NCBI GenBank assembly: GCA_963573385.1
Contig: CAUYLG010013649.1
Span: forward strand, 1 to 64,000
Length of the DNA: 64,000 nt
Direction: 5' to 3'
Source of the DNA: Cacajao melanocephalus
Taxonomy: Eukaryota; Chordata; Mammalia; Primates; Pitheciidae
The translations under genes were made by a program, and so were the position numbers. Shown here piece after piece: positions 1 through 13,759 of this stretch. The notes below the pieces were generated by a model. That model was given only the letters and a program-made list of their open reading frames with translations. It ran no database searches and was not told where the DNA came from. How positions within the stretch are numbered: the stretch's first letter is position 1; each line of letters opens with the position of its first letter.

Positions 1-88
1 TATAAAACAACTAATAAAAAAATTATTAAAAAAAACGTCGTCTGGAAAATTCTTTTGGTTTATTCAAAATAAATCCTTTTTTTCACTT

Positions 89-90
<2 letters not shown>

Positions 91-129
<39 letters not shown>

Positions 130-417
130 GACAGGGTTTCTCTGTCACCCAGGCTGGAGTGCAGTAATGTCATCACAATTTACTCACCGTAGCCTCAAAC
201 TCCTGGACTCAAGGGTTCCTCTCTAGTAGTTAGGACTATAGGCATGTGTCAGCATGCCAGGTTAATTTTTTTCTTTTTGAATTCTGTAGAGACTGGCATC
301 TCCCTACATTGCTCAGTTTGGTCTTGAACTCCTAGCCTCAACTGATGTTCCTGCCTTGGCCTCTTGAAGCACTGGAATTAAAATCAAAAGATTTTATGCC
401 ACTGCACCAAGCCGATG
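91..417 (-). repeat. Alu (old, J-like)
   Basis: Antisense Alu: poly-T, then GAGACAGGGTTTCTCTGTC and CCCAGGCTGGAGTGCAGT, with many substitutions, ending at a diverged left arm near 417. Confidence 0.85.
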
Positions 418-2219
418 TAGATATTTTCAAGAATGGTTTTGCAGGAATTGGCAAATAGATCTATTGGGACTTGGAACTATCCAGTTCCCCATCCCATTTA
501 ACCAGAACAGCTCTGTTTTCATCTATTTCTCTAAAGAGATTGATTGACATATTTCCCCCAGTTAAAACAATCAAAAAAATCACCAGTCTAATGCAGCTTT
601 ATCAAAGAGAAATGTAATTCAAGCCACAAATGTGTGGTACATGTATACTTTTGCATTTTCTAGTAGCCAGACTTTTTAAAAAGTAAAAAGAAACATTTTG
701 AATTTTAATTTAGCCCCCATATCTGAAGTGTTATGTCAGCATGCAGTGAATACAAAAATTATTAATGCAATATTTTACGTTTCACTTTTTTGTATTTAAT
801 CTTCAAACTCTGCTGTGTACTTTACATTTAAAGTTTGTCAATTCAGATTAATCATATTTCAAGGGCCAAATAACCATATGTGGCTAGTGGCTACTATGCT
901 GTATGATGAAAGTGCAGTACTTTATTCTTTCTGAGGGTTTCCCACCTTTATTCTGTCAATTAAACTGTATAGGTATTATCACTGCAGTGTCCACTATTAG
1001 TCACCTACCCAGCGTCCATTCTTCCATCTCCCCTACTCATCGACATAGTTATTTTCATTGGAGTCTATGTGCTTCATGGCTGACCCCATTCCTAGCTACA
1101 GGAATGTGCCTGGGTTATGGATAATCATGTGTCCTCATACTAGCCAATGAGATCCAACAGTTTCCTCATTGTTAAGAGAAAGTCATAGAAAAACACAGCT
1201 TCTCTCTCCTGCGAGAACTAGGAAGCGCATACTAGCATCTCTGCTACTACCAGCAGGGAGCAAACCGTAGGATGAGGCCAAGTCTGTACTGCGAAAGACA
1301 GATGGGGCAAACCTTGGTCCTAGATGACAATGCTGAGCTTTTGGCTTGACCAACTCTGAAGGCTGCCCCAACTTTGGATTTTCAGTTATATTTTTATTCC
1401 CAAACCACTATATTACATCATCTCTAATAACAACTGAGGGTAACATAAATATAGTGAAACTCTTGAGCACCTTTTGAAGCATTACATTTTTTCCTTTCTT
1501 TGTTATTTTTCACTATGTTTCCGTGTTGTTGCTGAAATTCTTCACGTTTAATTGTTACCTCCAAGGCACCTTTCCAAGAATCCCTTTCATTTTTTCCTTC
1601 TTTAAACACCAGATGTTAGAGAAGTTGTTTTCTGGAGCTCCTTCTCATTGCTTCCAATTAACTTCTCTCTTCCATTATAAAAACAATGTTGTCTTTCTTA
1701 CAGTTGTCTTCCCTATGTTTAAATCTTCCCTAGAATTTTTATTACTAACAACAAAGTGGAAAAATAAAAGTAATGAATAAAGAAAAACATGTACTATTAT
1801 CTTAAATATTCATCAATTTTACTGTATTAATGGTACCCATTATTCATTAGATTCAAGAGGATTAGTGGCTTTAGAATACAAAAAGATTTGAGTTTGATTC
1901 ACTCAACACTATCATCTGTGGCCTTAAAGCAAGTTGCTTACTCAGCAAGTAAAAAAGTAAAAATAAAAAACAGGAATTAATGTCACCTATGTTTCAAGAT
2001 TTATGTGAAGATTAAAAACCATCTAATATATGTAAAACTCTTAAAGCCAGGATTTATACCTTGATCTTCTTCCTAATCTAGTGTCCTTTTCACTTAATTA
2101 CTTCATTCCACAGTCATTTATTGAGTGACTGTTTGGGGCCAGGAAGATTTATTAACAAATAAGGCAAGATCTCTGCTCTTAAGCAGTTTATAACTTACAC
2201 TAAATCAGACAAATAGATA

Positions 2220-2480
2220 TTAACAAGAGGGAGGCCATAAAGCTTCGTGGTTAATTACATAGGCAATAAAATCAGACAAATGTGGATTTGACCCCAAGAA
2301 AGTTACTCAACATCAGAAAACCAGTTTCCTCTTCTGAAAACGAAGATGACAGTATCCCTTCAAGTTGTCATCAATAGAACAAAATGAGATTATATCTGTG
2401 AATTGTAAAATAAGATTTGTCTACAATGGCCAATCCTCCTCATTGTGATAATTATAACTGTGCATAATTAAGTGTAAAGG
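2220..2480 (+). repeat. MIR-like SINE
   Basis: Resembles the MIR body: a tRNA-like start, then 'agttactcaacatc', a 'cagtttcctcttctg' core and an AT-rich tail. Strongly diverged. Confidence 0.45.
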
Positions 2481-2531
2481 TATGCACAGGAACTATGGAG
2501 TAAAGAGAAAGGGCATTTAAGTCAGTTTCTA

Positions 2532-2818
<287 letters not shown>

Positions 2819-2876
2819 ACTGATAATAATAATAATAATAATAATAATAGTAATAATAAAATAAATAAATAAATAA
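2819..2876 (+). repeat. (TAA)n / (AAAT)n microsatellite at Alu tail
   Basis: Ten or so AAT units, one interrupted by TAG, passing into AAAT units. Confidence 0.9.
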
Positions 2877-3889
2877 GTTTCTAGGTTCAGAGAATCCCAT
2901 CTCGCAAAACAGCAGATGCTTTGATATGTGAGACAAAGTTCATATTTCTGAGTGTGAAATTGTGTGAATCATTATGAGGACTGCAAACTGATTTTTATCA
3001 CTGAAGGTAAGCATCCTAGGGGAGGGATGGAAAAAAATGATACGACGGTAAATGTGGCCAAATCCAAGATCTTGAGTACTAAACTAAAGAATCTGAAGCC
3101 TTACAATCTGGGTGAGAGGCTGCTACATAGTTACATGCCTGAATTCCATGTTAAGAGAGTCACCGTGGTCACACTGAGGTTCTCTAAGGCTTTCTCTTTT
3201 CCATAATTACAAGGAAAAAAAGATGAAAGTAGGTTTGCAAGAACCCCAATTGCACTGTGTCATACTGGAGGCTTTAGAACTGTCAAAACAAAGTTTCTAA
3301 TGTTGACTGTAGTCAAACACTTTTCCACTAAGTAAAAAGAACTCAATAGACAGTTTTATTTGTTTTATAAATAGTTTAGTGAAGAGAATAATACATGTGA
3401 CTTGTACTAACTGAAAAATGTTTGCCTAGTAAAACTTTATCACTAGATGTGAATGTTCTAAGCCTAAAAGACACACAGAAGTAAATAAAATTGATGCCAC
3501 ACCTTTACAAAAAAAAACACCTCCTAAATTGCAGGTATCGTGGTGAATGGAATCATTTAACAGGTGGCTGTCGACAAGTGAAAGCTCTTGTCACCTTCTA
3601 CAGGGATTTGCAGAATTTGTTCCCTAGATACTCAAGGGCCTACAAAGGTCAATTAGTTGATGAATCATTAGATATTCTACTGGAAATCTTAATTACTATA
3701 ATTATCTGACCAACGCTGTTTCTGTGATTTTTTTTTTTTTTACTATTCTCAATCTGTTCTTTTTTGCACAATATTTTCAACGAAATGATTTTAAAATATT
3801 TTTGTAAACTAATAAGAAAGAGAGAAACAACATGACACATAGCATTACAGTTTAAAGAAAAGCCTAAGATCTATCAATTACTAGGAATA

Positions 3890-4060
3890 TGATTAGGGAA
3901 AGTTATCAAATCTTTTATGTCTTATTATTTGCAACTGAAACATGGGAATGAAAAATAACAAACTCATAAATTGTTGTGAAGATTAAATTAGATAATGTAT
4001 GGAAAGGATAATTCTCAAGTATATACCTGCACATAATAAGCATTCAGTAAATAGAAGTCC
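3890..4060 (+). repeat. MIR-like 3' half
   Basis: 'gttgtgaagattaaattaga' and 'agcattcagtaaatag' match the usual MIR end. Confidence 0.5.
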
Positions 4061-4146
4061 TTTTATATTTTGTGGCGTTCTTCAGTTTCCGCTCTGTCAG
4101 TCTCACTGTTACCCCAATTTTCCCAACAGATACACGACAGGAATGC

Positions 4147-4196
4147 ATGCACACACACGCACACACACCACACACACACATACACACGTGCACATG
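4147..4196 (+). repeat. (CA)n imperfect microsatellite
   Basis: CA units interrupted by CG, CC and TA steps. Confidence 0.9.
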
Positions 4197-6149
4197 GCTT
4201 CAAAAATAGGTTACTATTATAATGTTTCTAATATTAAATTAGATAAATGGTAAAAAATGGACCCCCACTTTTTATTATTAATATCCCAATTTTGGATAAC
4301 TTTTTGTCTGTCTTCTGGGTGGGAGAGAAATCCCAGCACGTATTTCATAAACCAAGTGCTGGAGGCGCCTGATTTCATCCTTTGTTATAAGCTTGGGAAT
4401 AAATAACCCAAGCGAGAGCAGTCAGGCTGGCAATAGAAGTTGGAATTTTACAAGCATAACGCAAAGAAGAAGGGGGTTTTTAGACACTGGATTCATCACA
4501 GCAGCATGCAGCAAACATTTTTGCAGCAGTACTTTGGCTGTGCAGCCTGAAGCTCACCATCAAGAACATCCTGGTCCTGCCTGTTTTCCAAACCTGACCT
4601 GCCAGCTTTCTATGGACTCTGAGCTCCTGAAATCCTTCTGCATATGCCCTTTGTACTTGGCGTCACAGTCAGTTCTTTGCAACCGAGAACCTCCTCTAAG
4701 GAGGAGGGTGGAATTCTGAAGTCAGAAGATATTCCATGCTTTCTGATATTGATCTGTAGCAAAATTTAATTAGAAATAGATGCTAGAAAGAAGAATTTCA
4801 AAATGTTCCCTAATGTCTTTTATAGAGCAAAAGCTAATATTAAGAAATTTACTTTTGGATCCAGGCAAATCCTCAGTCTATTCTTGGAGAAAATTACTAC
4901 CATTAAATAAAATCAAAAGTCTGCCACCCAGCATGTTGGCCGTTAGCACAGCTACTGATTTATAAAGAAAAAGCTGGTTGCCAGATCAACATAAAAGCCA
5001 GACTACAACTCATCCTTTATGGAAAAATCAAGAAGGAACTTCTTTTCTCTCTAGTCATCTCACTGTGGTGTTAATGGACTATTTGTAAGATTCTTAGTCT
5101 TATAATGCCGCCTCTCATTATATTCTTAACTTACTTCTGGACAATTCTCAGTGCCTGAATCTTTCCTCATAGCTTAGAAAACTCATCCTAGTCTTTGAAA
5201 ATGAGACTCTGTCATCTATGACTGTGTCTTGTATTTATAAAACAAAACAATAGAAAAAATCTTTGATGTCTAAACAGTGCTTCAAGATGATGTATTCAGT
5301 AAAATATTGTATTACTATAAAAGCAAAATTAAAACCTCACATGTAGACTGCAAATATAAACTTATTAACTTGAAGCTTTGAAAAAATAACACAAGGGCTA
5401 GCCAAAGAGCTGCAAAGCTATGGCTTAGGTTGGTTCCTTAGGAACAGAGCCTGAACTGGGGATTCTGACACATGGTAAGAAGCTAAAGTTAGAGGCACAG
5501 AAAGAGACAGTCCTGGCCTCAGTCTTTTATAAGGCCACCTACACTTTTCACACCCCTGTAATTTATGTGAATCAAGCAACTCCCCCTACCTTTTTCTTTG
5601 CTCAAGCTAGTTTGCGTTAGTTTTCAGTCATTTGCAGCCAAACAATCCTGATTTTAAAAGTAGGGAACATTAATTTGAGAACTGCTCCCAATTTAGGAGA
5701 TAAAGAGGCCAACAATAACCCGAGCCAGTTTCAAAAGAACAATGCCAACAAAAAATTTCTTTTGAGACCTAGCCTGGAAACCAGCATGCTCTAGATCTTC
5801 CGAGGATCACGATTCTTATGACATTCTATTACTTTATAAGCAAACTTTGCTAACTTCTGTGCCTCTGTGTGACTGTTCTGATTCATGTCTCAGAAAAAAG
5901 GAAATAACATCCATTACATAGAATTTACCTCCTAATTCTTTCCCTTCCTAGTTGTGTAAGCTTAGAGCAGTCCCTTCCGTCTTGGGGAGCCAAATGGAAA
6001 GCCCTATGTAGATAGCTGTCCACCTCAAAACCAAAGGCCCAGAGAGAGCCCTATTTCTTGTCAGAGCCATAGGACAGTGATCAAATAAATTCCAGAATGT
6101 CTGGTAAACTCTGTCCCCAAAACACCATGTGAATATGTGCACTTCTCTG

Positions 6150-6490
6150 CTCCAGTCCCAGTTGTCACCACTTCTCACCTGGATGACATCAACAACCTGC
6201 TGCCTGATCTACCTGCTCCCACTCGTGCCTTTCTGCAATTGAGCTCCACATAGCTGCCAGAAGGATGCTTCTGGGTTTATTTTGGCACACTGCTTCATTT
6301 TCTTAATGGTATTTATCACAATCTGACTTCTAGTTTGTTTATTGCCTCTCTCCTTCCTAGAATGCTAGTTCCCTAAGAACATGAAACTAGCCTAATTCAT
6401 GGCTATATTTCCAGCACCTAGAACTGTGCCTGGAATATTCTATGGCCTCAATAAACAAACATTGATTGCATGTATGGACAAATGAATTCT
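6150..6490 (+). repeat. L2 3' end
   Basis: Matches the L2 tail layout: 'ttcctagaatgctagttccc', 'ccagcacctagaactgtgcc' and 'ctcaataaacaaacattgat'. Confidence 0.65.
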
Positions 6491-7302
6491 AAATGGTTCT
6501 TGGCTTTGTTTCTTTATTGAAAATTAAAGATGCAAAATGCTGCTGCTTTTTTTTTTTAACTGTACACGTCAAGGAAGCTGCTGCTTTTTTTTTTAGTCAA
6601 TTTCAAGTTTCTCCAGGAAATTATTTGGAAGAAAACACATTCCTTGAGGACAAGGGTCATGTCATCATTCTATTAGGCGGTAGCATTATGTCACACACAA
6701 TCGGTATTCAAAAAGTGTCTGCTAAATAAATTATAAGCCATGACTCTGGCCTCTGCCATTGTCAAGGGTATTTTTAAAAATATTTTTCTGCTCATAAACT
6801 TAGTAGAACTCCTCACTACCTAATACTATAATGCTGCATTAGTAATACTATTCTGTATAATCAGTATTAGGTATAGTATTTTTATCTTTAAAAAAAAAAC
6901 TTTTAAAATAAAAGATGTCTTTAAGTAAGTTTAGTATTGTTCTGATGCATCTGTATCTTGATTCCTTATCTGGCCTGCATTTTTATAGGATTTCTTAGTA
7001 ATTTGGAGATAATGTTAGTTTTATCTTATTTCGAGTGAGAAGAATCTTATTTTAAAACTCATTTATGTGAGTTACCATATTAATAACTACAAAATAATGG
7101 TTTATACTAGCAGGGAAGACATTGTAGAAACCCAGAATTACTTTTTAAAAATATAGCAGTAATTGTGAAGCAGAATATAGGGGTCTTTCCTTAAAAATTC
7201 CCAATACGTGTATACTTTCTTGTTCCTAAGTCCAACTGTTAACTTTTTTAAACCTAAGATTTTAATCTAACATTTTTATCACTAAATTTTTTTTAATGAG
7301 TT

Positions 7303-7648
7303 CATGTCCTCTGTAGGGACATGGATGAATCTGGAAACCATCATTCTCAGCAAACTGACACAAGAACAGAAAATCAAACACTGCATGTTCTCACTCATAG
7401 GAGGGTATTGAACAATGAGAACACGTGGACACAGGGAAGGGAGCATCATGCACTGGGGTCTGTTGGGGGAATAGGGGAGGGACAGCAGAGGGTTAGGGAG
7501 GTTGGGGAGGGATAACATAGGAAGAAATGCCAGATATAGGTGACAGGGGGATGGAAGCAGCAAACCACATTGCCATGTATGTACCTATGCAACAATCCTA
7601 CATGATCTGCACGTGCACCCCAGAACCTAAAGTACAATAAAAATAATA
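7303..7648 (+). mobile_element. L1PA-type 3' end
   Basis: Carries the end of L1 ORF2 (GGGACATGGATGAATCTGG, CATCATTCTCAGCAAACTG, TGTTCTCACTCATAGGAGG) and a G-rich 3' UTR, then the A-rich tail. Severely 5' truncated and not active. Confidence 0.88.
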
Positions 7649-7671
7649 TATATATATACATATATATATGT

Positions 7672-7705
<34 letters not shown>
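7646..7705 (+). repeat. (TA)n(TG)n compound microsatellite
   Basis: Alternating TA tract followed by about 18 TG units at the L1 tail. Confidence 0.93.
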
Positions 7706-8147
7706 TCCTTTTGTCATTTTTTAATTTTCCTTGGTTTGACATAATGGGTATTTTATAAGGTGATATATATATACTTCTTTGTTCACATGAATTGAAGTAG
7801 CTAAGTCCCTTTATGTCTGCCATATTTACAAAGTAAAGTGCCTGGCACAAAATGCACCAGAATCTAGGGCAGTCGTTGTATGTAAATGCACATGAGTTTA
7901 CATTGCAAATATAATTGTTGATCCACTTATAACTTGTGCAATAAAGTATGTATGCAATGACTAAGTTTCAGTTAAAAAATATAATATTTGTGATTAAAAA
8001 ATAATAAAATAGAAATAAATTTAGATTTGTTCTAACTAATCCAAGAGCTCATATTAGCACCAAAGGGTGGAAGCAATGGGGGGGACAGATTCTGACTCAG
8101 TCAATACAAGGGAAGTGATTTTTTTCTAACAGAAAAAAACAGCTGGG

Positions 8148-8260
8148 GAGGAAGGCAGCAAATCACATTGCCACGTATGTACCTATGCAACAATCTTGCA
8201 TGTTCTTCACATGTACCCCGAAACCTAAAATGCAATAAAATATATATTAAAAAAAAAAGA
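8148..8260 (+). mobile_element. L1PA-type 3' UTR fragment
   Basis: Short copy of the same L1 tail as at 7550-7645: 'cacattgccacgtatgtacc', 'cacatgtaccccgaaaccta', then poly-A. Confidence 0.8.
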
Positions 8261-8284
8261 AAGAACAGCTCAAGATGAATGGGG

Positions 8285-8500
8285 TATTCTAAGGCATCAT
8301 GGCATGGAGGAAACAGCTTGGCCTGTCAATCCCAGCCTGTCTACTCAATAGCTCTGCTACCTTGAGGAATCACTCAACTCTTCTCAGCTTTAGTTTTCTC
8401 ATCATCTATAACTTTAGAGACAAGAATGCCTATTTCATAGGGTTATTGCAAAAAATAGAAAAGTATGTGTGAGAAAGAGCCTGGCACAAAATTTCCTATT
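8285..8500 (+). repeat. MIR-like SINE
   Basis: 'ctctgctaccttgaggaatc', 'cagctttagttttctcatca' and 'agagcctggcacaaaat' follow the MIR consensus order. Confidence 0.6.
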
Positions 8501-8829
8501 AGTAAGGGTGTTCAGGAAAGTGTAAACAAACACAGCTGAAACAATTTCACTAAGAATATTCTAGAAAGATATCAACTATTAGATGAGTTGGTTTCCCAAA
8601 TGACCTTTGTGAATTCAGATTTTATAATGCCCACTCTCTTGTTTTACAAATATAGAACAGTACAGAAAATCAATACAACTTGCCCAAAATGAAATACAAA
8701 TTCTCATTCCTAATCTTAAGCAATCTTATGTTTCTCCCTCTTCCTTTAGTCTCCATCTACATCTCCATCTGCCCTCAGTTCTCGAGGGCTCTGATGCTCC
8801 ACCTATCTAATCCATTAGGCAACCTCCAG

Positions 8830-9440
8830 TGGTCTGTTAAAACATAAAGGAGATCAAATCACTCCCCTAAAGCCTTTAGTTGTTTTCCATTGTACTTGTG
8901 GTAGAAATCTAAACTCCCAAACAAAAATGACAATGTTATGAATTATGTGGCCCTGACTACCTCTCTAACTGGCCTTGCAGGTGCTCTCCCTTTTATTCAC
9001 TCTAATCCATCCATCTGGCCTTCTTTCAGTTTCTCCAATGCTTCCAGCGTATTCCTACACTGACACCTTCACGTCCTGCTCTTCCTTCCTTGAAGTCTTT
9101 TTTTTTTTTTTTACTTTAAGTTCTGGGGTACATGTGCAGATCTTGTAGGATTGTTACATAAGTATACACATGCCACAGTGGTTTTCTGCCTCCATCAACC
9201 CTGTCACCTACATTAGGTATTTCTCCTGTTATCCCTCCCCAATCTCCCCACCCTCTGCTATCCCTCCTCTAGCCCCCCCATCCCCCAACAGACCTCGATG
9301 TGAGAAGTCTTATCTTTTAAGACTCATCATAAATGACCCTTTTTTCAGAGATGCCCTCCCTAACCCCAATGCATCAATAGATCTTCTTTGACACTCTCCA
9401 AAAGCACCTTTCTCTTGCCTTCATAAAGTGCTCATTTTTG
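8830..9440 (+). repeat. L2, interrupted by an L1 insertion
   Basis: L2 body with 'ggccctgactacctctctaa' and 'tccaatgcttccagcgtatt', continuing after the L1 with 'agatgccctccctaacccca'. The L1 lies at 9100-9303. Confidence 0.65.
9100..9303 (-). mobile_element. L1PA-type 3' end inserted into L2, with target-site duplication
   Basis: Poly-T, 'actttaagttctggggtaca' and the C-rich complement of the L1 3' UTR. An 8-bp direct repeat, GAAGTCTT, flanks it at 9092-9099 and 9304-9311, as expected for retrotransposition. Confidence 0.85.
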
Positions 9441-9808
9441 TTGTATAAAAAGGTATGCCAGCATTCATCTGCACTTCTCTGGTCAAGTGGGAAGAGCAAA
9501 TTACATTGGAGCAGAAGTTTCAGAAGAATTACTTATTTTGGTAAATTTTGAATCATTAGTTTTACATAGTGCAAATTGTGTGGTATAACAAAGGAAAACC
9601 CACACAACACTCTGTGGTATAGACTGCCAGTCACTTGGGAAGAGGTAGATGGTACTTAAGGAGCTCAGGGCTTTCTGTGAAAGAAGAGACCAAGACACTG
9701 AACTTCTTCTCTCAAGATCTGAAGCCAAAAAACATGAAGCCGAGTGGATTTGGTCACATTCACTACAGAGAAAAGACACAAAAGCCTTAAAAGACAACTT
9801 ATTGAAAG

Positions 9809-9950
9809 GGAAAAATTGGGTATGGTGGTGCACACCTAATAGTACTACTACTCAGTGGCTGGGCTGGAGGATCCCTCGAGCTGCAGTGAACTATGACCAC
9901 ACCACTGTACCACAGCCTGGGTGATAGAGCAAGGCACTGTCTCAAAATAA
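9809..9950 (+). repeat. Alu right-monomer fragment (FRAM-like)
   Basis: 'gtatggtggtgcacacctaa' through 'cacagcctgggtgatagagc' with an A-rich tail; only one arm is present. Confidence 0.7.
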
Positions 9951-10329
9951 ATACATTCAAAAGTAAAAGAAAGGGAAAGACAAATTTGTCAGGAGGTAAT
10001 CTGAGTACCACACATAGCCTAATGGCCCCAGAGGGAAGGCTGAGTCTAGAACAGCATATGGCCTGAGGCCAGCAGCCCTTTGAGTCCATATACTCACTCT
10101 AGCAGTGGTTGTGCTCTGGAGAATTGCAGCTGAGCATTATGGCTGGAGGCATAGGTGTGAATTAATGTGCTCCCTAATTATGGAGCTCAAGCACAGACCC
10201 AGTAGAGTTGGGGCCAGGCATGTTCCATTAGAGCAATCATGCAGCAGTGGACCAGTGCTGTCCTGCCTACATGAGGCCTAGCTCATGTGTGCTAGTAAGA
10301 GCAACCACAGTAAGACTCATCAGACTGGT

Positions 10330-10640
10330 TACATTTGCTTATTGGAATGACTGTTTATCTACTGTCTTCTACCTCAGTAGACTGAAAGCTCCATGAAGGA
10401 AGATCGTGCTCTGTTTGGTTTACCATCAAGGCTACCACGAAGAGCTGCACAGATTGCATACTGCTCAAACTCCAAAGATTGTCATTATCTTACAATATAA
10501 TGTGAATAGCACCCTCTCGAGCAACGTAATTGCTCAACCTGTATGGCCACATGAATCAGCGCTGGCCACCACTGTATTGCCAGGGTGATAAGAGTGCCAG
10601 GCACATAACAAGCTCTCAATAAATATTTATAGAATCATTG
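10330..10640 (+). repeat. L2/MIR-type 3' end
   Basis: 'agactgaaagctccatgaag' begins and 'gccaggcacataacaagctc' ends an L2-like tail, separated by an unmatched segment. Confidence 0.45.
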
Positions 10641-10779
10641 CATAAAAGAATGTATGATCTATTTTGTCCACTTGCATACATTTCTATGCTTCTTCCTATT
10701 AAGTCTTTAGGTATTTTCCCCCATGTATCTGAAACAGTATGTCCAATAGGGGCCATTTAATCTATTTAGAGCCACAGGA

Positions 10780-10925
10780 AGTGAGAACTGAAAGGAAGAT
10801 TAGAGTTGTTCATCGTTTTATCTCACTGATGAGAAAAGGGAAGTCCAGCAAGACAAAGTGACTTAGATCACATGGCAAAGCCATGACCAGACCCAGGTCT
10901 CTTGCCATCCAGTGCCTTGCTCTCC
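10780..10925 (-). repeat. MIR-like SINE
   Basis: Complement of the MIR core: 'ctcactgatgagaaaaggga' and 'cagacccaggtctcttgcca'. Confidence 0.5.
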
Positions 10926-12734
10926 TGTGGCCCTCACTTGCTTCTTCAGTAACTTTCTTCTGTTCTTCCTATAAGCAGACAGGAGTCCTTACAAGTCAGG
11001 GGTCACTTAGTCACTGATGCTACTCTGTGGTGAAAGAGCTGGCTGTTGAGGCATTCTTCTATTTGGGGAAATAGGAAAGTGTGTGATCTGCCAGAAGCTC
11101 TAACCCAAATAAGGTTGTTGGTAGCAAGACGTTACCAGTGAAATTTCACACATCAAACAGCAATTAGAGCTCCACTTTACTGTCTTGTGACTTTCTCAGA
11201 ATGATTCTTATCTTTTACAATCACTCTTTCATCATTTCAACATTAATAACATACTTCTTTTTCCAAGATTTTATGAATCACGATACCAGCATATTCTCAA
11301 CCATGGAAAATGACATTTATTATGTATTCAGAAAGAGAGACAAAAAGATATACAAATCAAATTTACTTTCAGGAAATAACAAAAAATTAGTGAAAAGTAT
11401 ACTTTTTAAATTACACTTACTATATGGGGACCAATTATTGTTTGAAATAAACAGGCTTCCCGTTCCAACATGACCTTTTGTTTTTGTTTTACCGAGTTTT
11501 TAAAATAGTAATGGTATTTGGTGGAAAATTTATCTTGTATTTATGTTGCACAACTTTTATCTAAATTAGTAGGTGTTTTCTTTTTTTTTAATATGAAGTG
11601 TGAATAATCAAGCCTCCTCTTCCATTTCTGTTACCATTTTTCATTTTAGATTGATGATGCTTCAAATATCTATCATAAAATCAGTTCTGCTAAAACAATA
11701 TATAGATTTTAAGTAAGCATCCACATGAGTCACTGAAATGTCCTCCTTATAAATGTAGTCCCATAGAATATCTGGGATGGCCACTGGATAGGAAAATAAC
11801 ACTTTGTGCTCTTTGCAGGCTGCAAATAATAGTAATGTTTTGTCAGGACCTGGTCAGACGGTGTGAAGCAGTTTACAGCTCTGATTCACACACTTTGGTC
11901 TGACTTAAGGCTTGTGTCAATTCAATTCTGGGCTGTCAATCAGCAGCAGAGGTTCTTTTCAGCCCCAACGTTCCTAATCACCTGTGAAAAGATGAAGACA
12001 ACTGAGGGAGAGACTCTCTCAAGAAGTTTGCTGAATGGCTTGATCCTAGACAACAGTTAGATGCACAATTAGTTCAACTCAAGATTCAGTTGAGAACAGG
12101 TTTGTGCACATATAGGATAACAGGAAGAAGACCCTGACTGGAAAGAGTTCACACAAGACAATGTGGGTGGTAGCAAGACCCACATTCAACTCCAACACAG
12201 AGGAATGACTATTTAGGTGGGGAGGGGAGCAGCTCACTGCAGGTGAGTCCTCCCCTTCTCAGGGCCATGGAGCAGAAAAGAGGATTCCAGACTTGTGACA
12301 GAGATCTTCAGGATGCAAGGTGCTGGCTCCTCCCTCAGACGTAAGGGAAAGGGGAAATGGGATCAGTGTGTTTTGGACTTAGAGAGCTAACTAGAAGCTG
12401 TAAAGAGGAATAAATTACAGGGCTGAGAGAATACAGAGGAGAGATGGCGGCAGGGGGAGGGAAGGAGGGGTGAATTACACACAGGTGGTTTACCATTTTT
12501 CTTTCTTTCTGTTTTTGAAAGTTGCATTCCCTACCACATTTTTTTCCCCCAGAGAACTATAACTAATCAAGCTGTGAGACACTACTTGCCTCTTTTCTCC
12601 AGTTTGCTAAGAGAAAGATCCATCTCAACACAAGAGTCAACATTATTATCCAGCAAAACATCACAGTGGTATTCCTAATATGGAAGGAATAGTCCCAGCT
12701 TGCTACAAGGACTCAGTAATAAAGCATTTTCATA

Positions 12735-12960
12735 GTACTGCATGCTACCCAATTATTTTCACATATGTTAATCTTGTTGGTTTTCATTATAATACTGTGA
12801 AATGAGCTGAGTAGACATTTTTACTTCTATTTTCCAAAACAAAAAAAAAAAGAAAATGGTTCATAGAGACATTAAGTGAATTGTTTAAGGTCAAAAACTA
12901 ATTGCTTATTTACATGGGACCAAACCCTGTCTTCTGATTTGGTTGCTCAAGTATTCAGTC
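12735..12960 (-). repeat. MIR-like SINE
   Basis: 'aatactgtgaaatgagctga' and 'agacattaagtgaattgttt' resemble the MIR complement; diverged. Confidence 0.45.
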
Positions 12961-12962
12961 AA

Positions 12963-13272
12963 GGCCAGGCGGGTGGCTCATGCCTATAATGCCACAGCAC
13001 TTTGGGAGGCTGAGGCAGGTGGATCACAGGAGGACAGAAGTTTGAGACAAAACTGGCCAACATGGTGAAGTCTCGTCTCTACTGAAAAAATACAAAAATT
13101 AGCCAGGCATGTGGTGGTGCATGCCTGTAATCCCAACTACTCGGGAGACTGAGGCATGCAAATTGCTTGAACCCAGGAGGCAGAGGTTGCGGTGAGCCAA
13201 GATTGTGCCAATGCACTCTAACCTGGGCAACAGCAAGACTCTGTCTCAAAAATAAATAAATAAATAAAAATA
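12963..13272 (+). repeat. Alu (S-like)
   Basis: Full-length Alu from GGCCAGGCGGGTGGCTCATG to an AAAT-rich tail, with both arms and the A-rich linker. Confidence 0.93.
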
Positions 13273-13759
13273 TAGTATTCAGTCATTAAGCATGCATTGG
13301 GCAGGCTGAATGTGGCAAGTAATTATGATCGTTTCTAGGAAAAAAATAATGTGCAAGACAGACACCGTACTTGCCCTTAGCAGAATGAAAAGAATGGAAA
13401 GACAATAAACCAATGTCTCCAATTAAGTGTGACTCAGACTACAAGAGGGAAATGCAGGGTATCGTGAGATAAAACGGTCAGGGCACCTAACCACAGCCTA
13501 GAGAGGATGAAAGAAGGTTTCGCTAGAAAATGGCTTCTAACTTGAGATCTTAGCCAATCCAAGAGAGGCGGGTGCTTCACAGATATTGTTGAATGGCTGA
13601 GGGGTAAAGTGGCAATGGAAAATGGAGAGAGAGTGTTCTATGTAAAGAGAGCAGGGTGCAGGAATTCACAGAGAATTTCCACTCTGTAGTGCTACTTCCA
13701 TGTTGTATGTATCTCAGTCATATGCTGTCCAACTGTCATTTCTGTATAAGAATCAATTA

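Noticed and set aside
7446..7850. 134-codon minus-strand frame
   Set aside because: Consists of the complement of an L1 3' UTR and the TG/TA microsatellite (Thr-His repeats).
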